This document shows, piece after piece, positions 1 to 10,496 of a DNA stretch of 64,000 bases. The stretch covers positions 12,181,981-12,245,980 of the forward strand of contig CP034988.1 in NCBI GenBank assembly GCA_004026145.2, given 5' to 3'. The notes under the pieces were generated by a model. That model had not been told where the DNA came from. It made no database searches and saw nothing but the letters and a program-made list of their open reading frames with translations. Each line of letters begins with the position of its first letter. Within the stretch, counting starts at the first letter, position 1. A program made the translations under genes and the position numbers. This stretch comes from Takifugu bimaculatus (lineage: Eukaryota; Chordata; Actinopteri; Tetraodontiformes; Tetraodontidae).

Positions 1-819
1 TGAGCTGCGTGTTATTAAAATAACCTGTCTCTTAGAGTATTTATTTCTGTGGGAATCTTGAATTGTCTTCTCTGCTGGGTTGGTGCCCCTTTTGATGGTT
101 TTATCCATTTATTGGATATATTAGCAGGTTTTTCTCGGGATATGGACATTACAGATTTCTCTTACCTTATTAGCTCATTGTTGATGGTCTTCCTTTCCTT
201 TCCTCTTCTGTCCTTTCCTTTCCTCTTTTCCTGTGAGTTGAGCATTGTCGGGATCAACAATTCAATTTTCCTTATTTTGGAATGGATACCAACTTTACTG
301 CACCCTTAAACTGCAAATGCAGTTTTAAAGCAAAGGGAGACCGCAGATCAATAACCTCTATCTGAAAGACACTCTCATCACAATATGACATCTTTTCTTT
401 TGCTTTTTGCTCATAAGCCTGCCTCAGGTGTGGCAGAAAAAGGTTCACACTCAGGCTGCAGTGTATCGGTGGGAATATAGAACACATTGTATCTATCAGT
501 AAGGTTCTCAGTCAATTTCACCATGAAGACTGACATCAGATGCTGCCCTCATGAATGCACAGGAAAGTGGAAAGGGCAAAATTCCTGTTGAGAGGTTGCT
601 TGTACAAATCACTAACATTGTTTTGAGCGCACAAATCCTTGTTGACCAAATTGGTGACTTCTCCCACCCCTCCTCTTCAAGATTCAGTTTTTCAAGTGGC
701 CAAACAGAAAGCATGCTTCTGCCAAGAAACGCTTATCTAGCAAGCACTCCACGACGGTTGCTACTAAGTGATGCTAAGTGATTGGGAAGTCTGAGGAATT
801 AAAATTGACATGGACTTTA
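1..819. other. Non-coding stretch, nothing recognised
   Basis: AT-rich sequence with a pyrimidine-rich run near 185-235 (repeated CCTTTCCT words). The short open frames here have no recognisable motif, no convincing splice context and no similarity that I can name. I see no gene, RNA gene or clear mobile element. Confidence 0.5.
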
Positions 820-1890
820 GAATAGAATACAGTTGAACTTTATTCTCATTGCACATATCACAATTAGAAAGTAACGAAATGCAGTTGCATCTATTCATAA
901 GTGCTTCAAAAAATATAAATATATTACAAATGTACATATAGTATATGCAGGCCATAACTGCAGTGAATGTACAGGCTATGAACAGGTTATACATATGGTA
1001 ATAAATATGAAGCACGATAAACAGACTGTAAATGTAAGTATATGACAGGTTATTACAGGCTACAGATATGAGTGCAAGTAGTTATGAAGAGGCTGTAGAA
1101 CTTATTTTTAACTTATTTAAGAATTATTTTGCGTTACATGATTATCTATACAGTATTTACAGTAGTTCAGTCGAGATCAGGTGAGATATACAGTCTATGG
1201 ATAAATTATCCAGTAGCGCGTTGTTGGATGTACAGTTGTGCAATGAGAGTAGACAGGTTTTAAAGTAGTTACAGACATAAAGTGCAGATAGTTGTAAGTG
1301 GTGGTTCAATCCATGTGTCATTGTTGTGTATATGAGAACTACATCACCAGACTGCGATGCAGTTGGTCATGATGCTCTCGATGGTGCAGCGGTAGAAGTT
1401 TACCAGGATGGCTGAGGACATGTGGTTCTTCCTCAGAGTCCTCAGGTAGAAAAGGTGTTGTTGAATATTCTTGACCAGATTGGAGCAGCCAGTCATCCAG
1501 GTTTTATCCGCGGAGATGTGTGCTCCCAGGAACCGCCGTCCCCTTGATGTGAATGGGTGTATGTGTGTCAGCAACCCTCCCGAAGTCCACAATGAGCTCC
1601 TTGGTCATCTCATTGTTAAGCAGCAGGTTGTCGGTGTCGCACCACTCAGATGATCCACCTCCTCTCTGTAGGTGGGCCTTTTTGCTGTCTTTGATGGGGC
1701 TGATCACCATGGTGTCATCTGCAAACTTAATGATGTCATTGGAGCTGACAGGTCTGTAGTCATTGGTGAAGAGGGATTAGAGGAAGGGACTCGCCACACA
1801 GCCTTGTGGTGTACAGTATATGAGATTTTCAGAAAGGTGTGTCTTCAGCACCTTCTTGTTTTTTTCTCTTTAACATTGAAGGTACAGTGA
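820..1890 (-). mobile_element. Broken LINE (L2/CR1-like non-LTR retrotransposon), reverse transcriptase end
   Basis: The minus strand encodes the second half of a LINE reverse transcriptase. Reading from about 1815 down to 1344, the palm motif PQGCV is followed by LFTNDY, then IKFADDT (the FADD catalytic box, near 1712-1730), LSEWC-type and LLLNNEMTKELIVDFGR segments, a GAHIS-type segment, and a LFYLRTLRKNHM / FYRCTIESI segment typical of the thumb of L2/CR1-clade elements. The frame is broken by at least one stop between PQGCV and LFTNDY and by a frameshift near 1520-1540. The 5' two thirds (endonuclease, fingers) are absent, as usual for 5'-truncated LINEs. The AT-rich part at 820-1330 is probably the 3' UTR, its end near 820-860. 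Clade assignment (L2, CR1 or Rex1-like) is uncertain; the RT identity is firm. Confidence 0.85.
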
Positions 1891-4800
1891 GAAAGTGTGA
1901 AGTTTGTGCAGCACCTGTGAGGGTCCTACGGAGAAGAGCATCAATCAGCCGTGCCAGAATGCTTCAGCCTCTCCAGCTTCTTCATCTGGTTAGACAGCTA
2001 GACCTGCAGCATTTAGGAGAACTGATGTAAGCGGCACAGAAAGCACATAACTTGGGAATTCTGCCGACCCTCAAGACTTTCTGTTTCTATCGATGTGCTT
2101 TTTGTCTACATATTATTTCTGGGTGGAATTTAACCCAGCAATATTTTAGTGTAACAACAAATCCATCAAAATATTGGATGTTATTAAGATCAAGTTCTCT
2201 GTGCCAACATGTGTTTACTTTTTGAGTAACACTCATACTAAAATATGATCTCTCACCAATTGCTTTTGGAAGCCCATTTCACCGCAGGCCGTGAAACTCA
2301 TCAACAGCCAGCCCACAGGGGTCATGCATGAGATACCAATTGGAATTGTGGCATTTTGTGTTTTGTTTTTTTCCTTTGTATACCTTTAATTTCTGGATAT
2401 TTTTAAAGCGTAACATATAGTTTTATTTAATTAACAATTCACCATTCAACAAGATCACTGTCATAGACTCTAATACACTGAATTAATTTTGTGAAACAAA
2501 AGTGTAACAATTTACACAGATCTAAAGTTTCAGCTCATGCCATTTTTGAGTAAATGTACTGAGACTGAGACAGTTAGGCATATCTGGGACATATCTGGTC
2601 TTATTTGCAGCATTTCATCACAAGTCTGACGTCAACTTTCTGATCCTCTTTTGTAACACGAAAACAGATTTCAAATACTTTTTATCCCATTTCACAAACA
2701 GAAGAAATTAGGGACAAATATATAAAAAATCCTATTTATTGATATATACACACCCAACAATAATGTATTTGCTGGATAAACAGGGGGGAGGAAGAGGAGA
2801 GCATATTTCAAATACATTAATTGCATGTAACTATGCAAATGTGGGAAATACTGTTTTAATCACTAAACCAAACTTGTGCAATAACAACTATTCCGAACTG
2901 TCACATAACATTACTGTCATGTATAATTTCTGTGATAATCATCTAAAATGAAATGACTCTCAGGCTAATGTGGAGCTGCTTTGCCCGGGAACATAAAGAG
3001 GAATGAACGGTTGCCAAGATGGCCACCAGCAGCTCCTGATTGAGGTATCTGTCCACATGGTTTATTTAAATGCTCCCCAGAAGGATGCTGATCCTGTTAT
3101 CGCCCTACATCTACTGAACTGACAATATATCCGCCGCCTCTGCACAGAGAAGCATCCGCAAAAGAAAAAGAATCACAAAACAATTTTGACTGCAGATTCT
3201 TCTATGGGGCATCGCTGAATTGTTGTTGAATAAGAAAATGATATGAATCACTGGTCGTCTGCCAGAAAACTAACCCCAACTGAGCAGCTGTGGGAGAAAA
3301 TAACTCTCTCCACCTCCATGATCCAACCACAAATAGAAACTCTGAGAATAGGTTTTGGTAGAAAGCGTCTTTCATCCAGCAGAATGCCACACTTTCTGCC
3401 TCCTAACACATCTCCTGTGACAGCTGTACTTAGACCTGCTTCCTGTGTATATTAAAAAAATCCATTTGAGAAAACAAAACACTTTTCATATCCAACCTTA
3501 TTTTCTGTAGGGCACCGAGTGAGCTCTACTTTTCTTGGCACAGCCACTTAAAATACAACCTTATTGGAGTGTGTTTCTGTATGTTGCGCGAAACACACTG
3601 ACCATGCATGCCATTATTTTTGTATTTTAATCCATATAATTAGTCTGTATAAAGTTGGGTGTGAAGGACACAGAAATTATTCTGCATGCACAAATAGAAG
3701 AAGAAGAAAAAGTAGCATGCTTTATTAGTGCCACAGAGAATAATTACCATTTTTACCCTTTGTTTACTACATACAGGATAGATGCAGTATAACAGACAAT
3801 AAACACACTGAGGGGAAATTTGTCGGTCCACATCTACCACTACAGCCCTCTTCTCTTCTTTTTCCACCACCATCATGGCTGGACCACAATCACCTGTTTG
3901 TCTGCCTGTATCTGGGAATCCGGGATGGTCACCTGTGGTGGTGTGCTCCATTTTGATGGAGGGACTGGATGTCCCATATAAGGGGCGTTTGGGGGATAGG
4001 TGAACTGGAGTGTGAATGGTTGTTTTTCACCATATGTTGCAGTGTGATGATGAAGAGGTGTACTCCTCTCTGTGAACGCCTTATGAGAAAAGCCCAGTAC
4101 AAATGCTCCTTGGATCTGATCTCTTGTGATGGATCCCGGTCTCTATTGATCCTGAGCTCAGAGTTTCCTCTTGTGCTGCGTGATTAGTGGTTCTGTACTC
4201 TTTTCCTGCAGCCTTTTTCAGCCAATGGTACAGATTTTGTTACTTGAATGTTCAGTTGTTGTTTTTTTGTCAAATGACATTATATAGATTAAAGATTTAA
4301 AAGTAATCAGTCCACCATTATGAAGTGATGACAAGGGTCCAACTTTTTAAAACGCTTTTAAAACTCAACATTATGAGCCAAAGCCAAATTATCAGACTTT
4401 TATCTGTTTCGTCTTCTGTTGATTGTTCCTAATTTTATAGTTAGTACTCTGAATATGATTTATATGATTTTTCAAAGGAGACTTTCTCTCCACTTTAAAA
4501 TGAAATAACTGCTTTCTAAAAATGGCAAATCAAAATTCAATTTTAACGTGAGATTTCAGCATGAGATGCTTCTTACTTTTTGTTTGCACAAACAGCAAAT
4601 TGTCGTGCATAATGTAGGGGGGCAAGTGGAGAACAAATCTCACAGGCTTTGAGAATTTGTGCTGTAATTATTTATATTAAATGAGGTAATAAAAATGGAG
4701 CAGCATTAAAAATGCATTAAAGCAAACATGTAATGCTCACATTGGAACCTGTGTTTTTTCCCTGCAAAGTACATGATGCAAATTTTAAAATTTCTTTGTA

Positions 4801-7015
4801 CCATCTCCATCGTTAAACCTGATATTAAATATGTGTGTGTGTGTCTCTGAGGTTTAGAACTGTGCACTTCTTAAAAACGACCTTTCACATGTGCTCATTT
4901 CATAGCCAATTAGAGGGGATTGTTATTTTCTGAACGGCCCGATGTCGCCAAAATACATGCTCAGAGCTAATAAAATCAGACTATTCATGTAACGAATAAG
5001 TGCAATAACACCTCAGAAAATGAAACACGCTGTCAGGATTAATAAGGCTTACCCACACCTCCCACTCAAGTCAGCTGGGAGCACAGAAACAAACACTCAC
5101 ACACATGTTCCGGCAAACATTACTACAGTGAAAACAGATTGTGTACATCTGACTGGTCCAGTCAACTTCTGACCCATTTTACAGCTTCTTATTTATTATT
5201 TGTCAGATAGAGTAAAATAGATTTAGCTCATTCCTCAGATTACAGTTGCCTGGTCTGTCTTATAGAGGAAAGAAAGAAATTGAAGAAAAGAAATTAAAAA
5301 AGTAAAGAAATTAATGTTGGTTAAAAGACCATTAATCATGTCTGCAGGTGCAGTAACGATCTTCTTGATGTCAATCTGCTGCGCATCAAGTGTTGTTATG
5401 CGCTGAATGTGGGCTGGTGAGTAATGTACATCATATGTATCATTTTCCTGCAACATAAGCACCCTGGCACCTTGTAATCATCTCAGTGAAAGAGAATAAA
5501 ATCAAAAAAAATATTTTAGTAATTTATTCCGAATATAGAGACATTTATGCAATAATATATTATGAAGTCTTTTTCTTTCACTAAATTCAAATGATTATGG
5601 GGCACCTTTATTGAAAAGAATCAATGCAGTGTGTCATCAAGTGTAAACATGCTGAATAAGTTCAATATTGGAACTTTAAGATATTGATATCTCATTGTTT
5701 TAACTAATTAAATCAAAAGAGCGGCTCAGGCCTGTTAGTTTCATGCTTCCTTTTGCTGCCCAGCTTCATGGTGATTTCCAAAAACGGGGCAGTCCGAGTG
5801 CTCAGCTGCCCCCAAACTCTGAACCTAGAATTGCCCCTGATGAGTGCAATCACAGAGTTTGATAGAACAGTGTAAAGTTTAAGAAAGAACTTTGTCGTTT
5901 CAAGGTTTTTTGAGGAGAGAAAAAAAATAAACTATTATTCAACTATTTTCGAGTAGTAGTCAAAATGATTCAATGATTTAATTCTGGTATGTCCTATTCT
6001 GCTCTCTGGTTTGGTCAGGGATATTTGATAGGGATCGTCGGTGGTCCTCATTTTCAGGTCTTTTCATACTGCTGAAAAACACCCCCATTGCTGCCATCAC
6101 TAAGGAGGGTTTTGTTCAGGAGTTGAGCAATGTCTGGTTTCCTCCAAACATGGTCCTTGGAATTACAGCCAGAACATTCAATCATATTTTTCTCACCAGG
6201 TCAGGCAGTCCTTTATGTTTTGTTTTGTATTTATCATAAAGCCCAGATTGCCTTCTTGTTGACATCTCTTTTTAACACTCTTTCACCAGAAGATTGCTCA
6301 ATTGGATGGCTGACTCTGAGACCTTTGTTGAGTTTTGAGTTCTTTTGACTTCATGGTTTACACAGACCTTACACAGACATCTTCATGGTTTAGCTTTAAT
6401 TGTGAGATGAGTTGTCAGCTGTGAGATCCTAAATAAAAATATGTAAAAAAAATAATGAATGTATCACTTTACTTTTGTATTAAAGAAGTCCAAAAGATGT
6501 CAGAAATCTTATCTGTGCTAATTAATCAGCAAATCACTTAGCATTTGAAGAACATAAATTGTTTTAACTACTTCTACTTCCATAGCAATAATAAAATTTC
6601 TACAATTGTTATTATTAGTGTGTTAAAAGCTCATTCTAAATTAATTTGACCTATTTTTGGAACTGACATCTTCACTTTCACTTCGTCCACTGCAGATTGC
6701 TGGTCCAAAGTGGCATTTTAATCCTTTGCCTTGAAGCAAATGATAACTAAAGCTGGGCTATTTTTGCCTCAGACAGTTTATTCCAGCTTAATCTATTGTT
6801 TTGTGTTAATTTGTTTTCATGACACCGTCAAGGACAATCTGGAAGCATAAGAAAGCCCTCTGTAAGAATAGAACTATTATGCTTTAATTGAAAAGAACAA
6901 GAAAACAATAAGATTATTTTTCAGTCGACAAAATAACTGAGAGTCACGAATCCACACATTCCTTCAGCCATTCCTTCATATTAGCGAAGAGTTGGTGAGC
7001 TTCTCCACAAAAAAA
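1891..7015. other. Long intergenic stretch without genes
   Basis: About 5 kb of AT-rich DNA. None of the short open frames (up to 103 codons at 3640-3951, minus) shows a recognisable domain. Weak hints only: a few words at 2280-2345 recall a LINE 3' end, and 6100-6380 has patches recalling a decayed DNA transposon flank. A short GT run lies near 4832-4842. I see no RNA gene, promoter or intact mobile element. Confidence 0.5.
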
Positions 7016-7735
7016 TTTGAATTTTGAGATGTTAATGATCTGAGTGGTCACCTAAGAGTCTTTGGCAGGGTCGTTGGTCGGGCCGTTCACCTAGTTTCGG
7101 TTGAGGTGTCTCCCCTTTGTCTGCTGGGTCACATGGTGATGAGTCACCTGGTCTCCTGGAATGGTGTGAACGTTTGTTTTGCGGTTGGAAGGAGTGGAGG
7201 ACTGCATTGTACGTGGGTGATAGGAAGTGCCTCAGCCCACCACCTTTGTTTAAGGATGGTTTTTCCAATTTGACATGGATAGCTTCCTTGACACCCCTTT
7301 CAACCAGCGGTCTTCTCTGGCCAGTATCCTTACTTGGCTGTCCTCGAAGGAGTGCCCACTCACCTTTAAGTGTAAGTGGACTGCTGAATCCTGATCTGAA
7401 GAGGTGGCACGTCTGTGTTGTGCAATTCTTCTGTGGAGAGGTTGTTTTGGTTTGGTTTCCCCAGTAGAAACAAACAAAGTAATGTTGTAGGTGAACGACC
7501 CGACTAACGACTCTCAGGTGACCACTCAGATCATTAACATGCCAATGGTCCACAGGGGCTATATATTTTCAAGCTCTCTCCCCAGCGAACTTCAGAACTG
7601 AAGAAGCCTTCTGGATAGAAGGTGAAACATCTTCAAAGAGAAGAAACCCAGTCCAGTTGACAGAGAAAACTACCTTGGAGACGATGACCTGGATGATTGA
7701 AAATCTACACAGACAATTTTGAGATATTTGAGCTT
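7016..7735 (-). mobile_element. Penelope-like element, 5'-truncated, with inverted terminal arms
   Basis: The minus strand carries the end of a Penelope-like ORF (next entry). Sequence at 7030-7092 (TTAATGATCTGAGTGGTCAC and on) returns in reverse complement at 7485-7545, so the coding fragment sits between inverted copies of the same terminal segment. The right arm runs on through TATATATTTTCAAGCTCTCT and CTGAAGAAGCCTTCTGG to ACCTTGGAGA and CCTGGATGATTGA near 7700. The same right-hand sequence occurs at 42.8 kb and, inverted, at 32.25 and 42.48 kb, so this is a dispersed family. Penelope-like elements are known for LTR-like repeats in direct or inverted order and for frequent 5' truncation, which fits. 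The reverse transcriptase itself is missing here. Confidence 0.8.
7085..7480 (-). pseudogene. GIY-YIG endonuclease C-terminal remnant of the Penelope-like ORF
   Basis: In two overlapping minus-strand frames (roughly 7480-7290, then 7310-7085) the sequence reads TGETKPKQPLHRRIAQHRR, then DSAVHLHLK, GHSFEDSQVRILAREDRW and, after a frame change, ERGVKEAIHVKLEKPSLN, GGGLRHFLSPTYN. This is the order found in the GIY-YIG (Uri-type) nuclease that ends Penelope-like proteins, where it nicks target DNA for reverse transcription. The Arg-rich block after TGETK and the later GVKEAI block with its Glu are the family-conserved pieces. The first GIY strand is lost at the truncation point and a frameshift lies near the DRW segment, so the nuclease cannot be functional. 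Confidence 0.8.
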
Positions 7736-8055
7736 ATAAACTTTTTTTAAAAGATCCTCTTCAATTTAATAGATCTAACTACATCTTAGACCTTACTGTA
7801 GTTTTTTTCCCCCTTCATTGTCAGGTGTGTTCCCGGCCAGATTATTTTTTCTTTAGCAACAGGTTATGTACCAGGGTATATGAACTTACAAAGTCGCAGT
7901 AAACAAAAAATAAATCACATTAACCAGAAATGTTAGAGCTGTGCTATAGATATAGGCATATGTTGAACCTTATTTTTTCTTTAAGTTTTTAAAGAAGGTG
8001 GTGGGGACTTATTTGTTTGACTGCCTGCAGAGAAGCCATCTGTTTGAGATGTTTC
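7736..8055. other. Non-coding spacer
   Basis: AT-rich sequence between the Penelope-like copy and a SINE; nothing recognised. Confidence 0.5.
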
Positions 8056-8262
8056 AGTCAGTGTTGCCAGTTCATTGCAGGGCCCTATGTAAGCATTTAT
8101 GGGTTTGGTACCTTGCTCAAGGTTACCTCGACAGTGCTGTGAAAGTGTTCTGGCACTTTCTACTACTATTAGAACACCTTCCATGGTTTATCTGCACTGG
8201 GGCTCAAATGAGAACCCTTTGCTTCTCAGCCCAGTTCCCAAGAGAGTGAGCTACCACTAATT
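8056..8262 (-). mobile_element. tRNA-derived SINE, copy 1
   Basis: Read on the minus strand from about 8262, the sequence begins GTGGTAGCTCACTCTCTTGG (tRNA-like head with an A-box-like word TAGCTCA) and continues to a degenerate B-box area, TCTCATTTGAGCCCC. It then enters a body containing the reverse complement of CCTTGCTCAAGG (plus strand near 8112-8123). The same head-body order occurs at 56.39-56.54 kb, and the body plus B-box at 32.8 kb. Such tRNA-headed, roughly 150-200 bp dispersed elements are SINEs, mobilised by a partner LINE. No coding capacity is expected. The head is more diverged here than in the 56-kb copy. Confidence 0.6.
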
Positions 8263-8639
8263 ATAGATTTTACAAATTATAAATTTGTCTTTGTTTACAC
8301 CATTGACATGGCTCAAGAAACAGAAAAAAATACATTATGAAATCTCATTGCATACTGGAAACAAATAATCCATGTTTTAAACTGAATTAAAAGGAGGGAG
8401 ACACAAAAATACATGAATTAACTGAAGAACAAGTCTTCCATAAAAACCCCAAATAAACCTGTATAATTTAAGGAAACTATTGTGCAAAACCACCCAGCAA
8501 ATAACAAATACAATTAAGATCCCATTTGATGCAATATCTGCCACATTTTAAGTTTATTTATTCAGTTTTATTTCATCCATTGAGAGCATCTCTGGCAAAG
8601 GACTTCATATAGATAGTTCATATAGATTAGCTCCTCATA
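8263..8639. other. Non-coding spacer, AT-rich
   Basis: AT-rich DNA with no recognised element or gene. Confidence 0.5.
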
Positions 8640-9265
8640 CAGAGTACTTAGCTGTTTCTGTGGCTTACCTGGAACCTTTCCGGCAATGCTCCCTAATCTC
8701 TGTAATTGATTTTTTTTCTTTGATAACCAGATTTCCATACCTCATAATCATATTGAAAGATAATATACTTTCCATGAGGCTCTTATATAGTATTTACAAG
8801 ATGATTTGTCTGAATCCAAAACTATTGAGTAGCAAGTGGAGGCGCTGAGAACATTTTTTTAAACACTTAAATAATATAAATTTTAAAATTAAGACTGCTA
8901 TCAAACCTCCAGCTGTGTATGATTTATATTCTGTTTGATTAGTGGCTGTGTACATTTTTAAAGGTCATCATTTTAATTTAATATATTTTTTTAATTATTG
9001 CAGGGTTATAATTGATTTCTAATGAGTTTGTTGTAAGTCAATTTTAAAACTCTGTTAATGACTATAAGTATATCATGCTTTTGTAGGTGAGTGACCAACG
9101 CCATATTATCAGCATAGTTAAACACACAACAATCACGATCCATATTAAACTCATTTGTATACACTGAAAAAAGAGGGCAAAAAGATAGTGCCTAGAGGTG
9201 CCCCAGTGTTCAGCAAAATCTCGTCTGAGACAGAAACATTCAAAGATGATGGTGATCAGAGAGAA
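8640..9265 (-). mobile_element. Decayed LINE reverse transcriptase fragment
   Basis: On the minus strand, about 9260-9070 reads NTGAPLGTIFLPS, then (after a one-base frameshift) TNEFNMDRDCCVFNYADNMA. These are the PQG-type box and the catalytic YADD box of a non-LTR reverse transcriptase, the latter mutated to YADN. Further downstream on the same strand, about 8850-8650 reads YKSLMESILSFNMIMRYGN and then a KEK..ITEI segment, matching the thumb end of the same protein class (compare FYRCTIESI in the 1.4-kb LINE). The stretch between is eroded. It is a different and older insertion from the 0.8-1.9 kb copy. The subfamily is not assigned. Confidence 0.7.
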
Positions 9266-9939
9266 AATCGCTGATCCTGGTCTGTCTTAAATATTATAAC
9301 CATTAACCCCTAGATCAATTTGTCCCTGCAGCAGGGTTTGTATTTGCATGACGCTAAAATGTGTCTGGATCCGCAAATGCTTGACTATAGTTTGGATAAT
9401 CTGTGCCCCTCTGACTTTTATAGGCAAATGTCAGTTGGTCATGACCACTAGATATAGGTAGAGGTGAGTGGGCCTAAAAAAATTCATTCTGAAGCACCTA
9501 GATTTTTAGGGAGTGGCAAAATGTTTGACATTTTTCAGGTTTAGGGTAATATAATTCAACAGGAGCTGAAATCACTTGGTTCAAACTCCTTTCAACTGCA
9601 TAGCACAATCCTTTAAAACTGAACCTCTAGGGCCAGCAGGCCCTTGGGCCTTATTAAACTTTATACATGCCAGACTTGAACCGATTTAATGTTCTCCAAG
9701 TATGACTGGAATATAACTACACACCATCCCTGTCATTACAGAAACCTTATCAAATTGGCTATAAAATGAATTGAATTAATTTGCCCAGTATGGGGAAAGA
9801 TGGGACACTGGCACTCCTTTCTTCTTTGCCTTCTGGCCCATCATTTGATTTAACCCTTCCCATGCTATTTTGGGCTTCCAGACTAAAAAGTGTATTTCTT
9901 TTTATCCTCATAATTTTTAGAGAGAGAGACATCATATGT
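9266..9939. other. Non-coding spacer
   Basis: No gene or element recognised. Short frames at 9759-9963 on either strand have no motif. Confidence 0.5.
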
Positions 9940-10165
9940 TCCCACAGACAGGACATCTGGTGATGGTCCAGCAGCTGTTGGGATGGCCTGATTAGTATTT
10001 TCCTTAATAGTTACTGTAGAACTTTATCAGTGAAGAAGCTCATGAAGTCTTCACCACTAAGGGAAGAAGAGATACGTGGATCTAAAACACTGTGACTCTT
10101 GGTTAATTTGGCCACAGTGCTGAAAAGAAATCTGGGATTATTCTGGTTTTCTTCAATTAAAGAAG
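9940..10165 (-). mobile_element. LINE inter-domain fragment (endonuclease-RT linker), copy 1
   Basis: The minus strand (about 10160-10015) reads LIEENQNNPRFLFSTVAKLT and then SSLSGEDFMSFFTDKV, the linker found between the endonuclease and reverse transcriptase domains of many fish L2/CR1-like LINEs. The whole segment, including the non-coding CAGCAGCTGTTGGGATGGCC part near 9971, is repeated with moderate divergence at 18396-18615. Here it is cut off abruptly near 10165 by a pogo-like fragment. Confidence 0.7.
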
Positions 10166-10169
10166 AAAA

Positions 10170-10480
10170 ATACCAAGACATTTTAATGTAAATGAGTCCA
10201 TGGTCAGAAAGTGGAGAAAATAAGAAAGTGAGGAAGACGAAGCTGAGTTTCCGCGGGAACAAAGCAAGGTGGCCCGAGCTGGAAGACCGAGTGGAACAGT
10301 TGGTTGTGGAACAGTGAACAACTGGAAGGGGCGTCTTTACTGTCACCATTCGATGAAAGGCCAAAGCGATTGCTGAAGAAATGGACATTGAGCACTTCCA
10401 AGGAGGCCCGTCTTGGTGTTTTCGCTTTATGAGGAGGCGGCATCTCTCCATATGCGCAAGGATAATGGGGGGATCTTGGC
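10170..10480 (+). mobile_element. Pogo/Tigger-like DNA transposon fragment
   Basis: This block is nearly the same as 20495-20800 of the larger pogo-like copy. On the plus strand it encodes the end of the first DNA-binding helix-turn-helix (HFNVNESMVRKWR) and the CENP-B-type second HTH area (FRGNKARWPELEDRVEQLV, later AIAEEMDIEHFQGGPSWCFR). It carries stops, including TAA in the GAGAAAATAAG word and the TGA after VVEQ that the other copy shares. Both ends are abrupt, against a LINE fragment on the left and a gypsy fragment on the right, so it is a rearranged piece and not an insertion with its own termini. Confidence 0.8.
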
Positions 10481-10496
10481 CTCATTCTGGGTAACA

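Noticed and set aside
2280..2345. Possible LINE 3' end (GCCGTGAAACTCATCAACAG)
   Set aside because: A single short match from memory, with no coding context or tail.
6100..6380. Possible decayed DNA transposon flank
   Set aside because: Only scattered words recall a known fish element; too weak to list as a feature.
7032..7553. 173-codon frame as a host gene
   Set aside because: It is part of the Penelope-like element; the frame mixes the GIY-YIG tail with out-of-frame sequence.
10011..10451. 146-codon minus frame as a gene
   Set aside because: It joins a LINE linker to the antisense of a pogo fragment; only the LINE part is real coding sequence, and that is a remnant.
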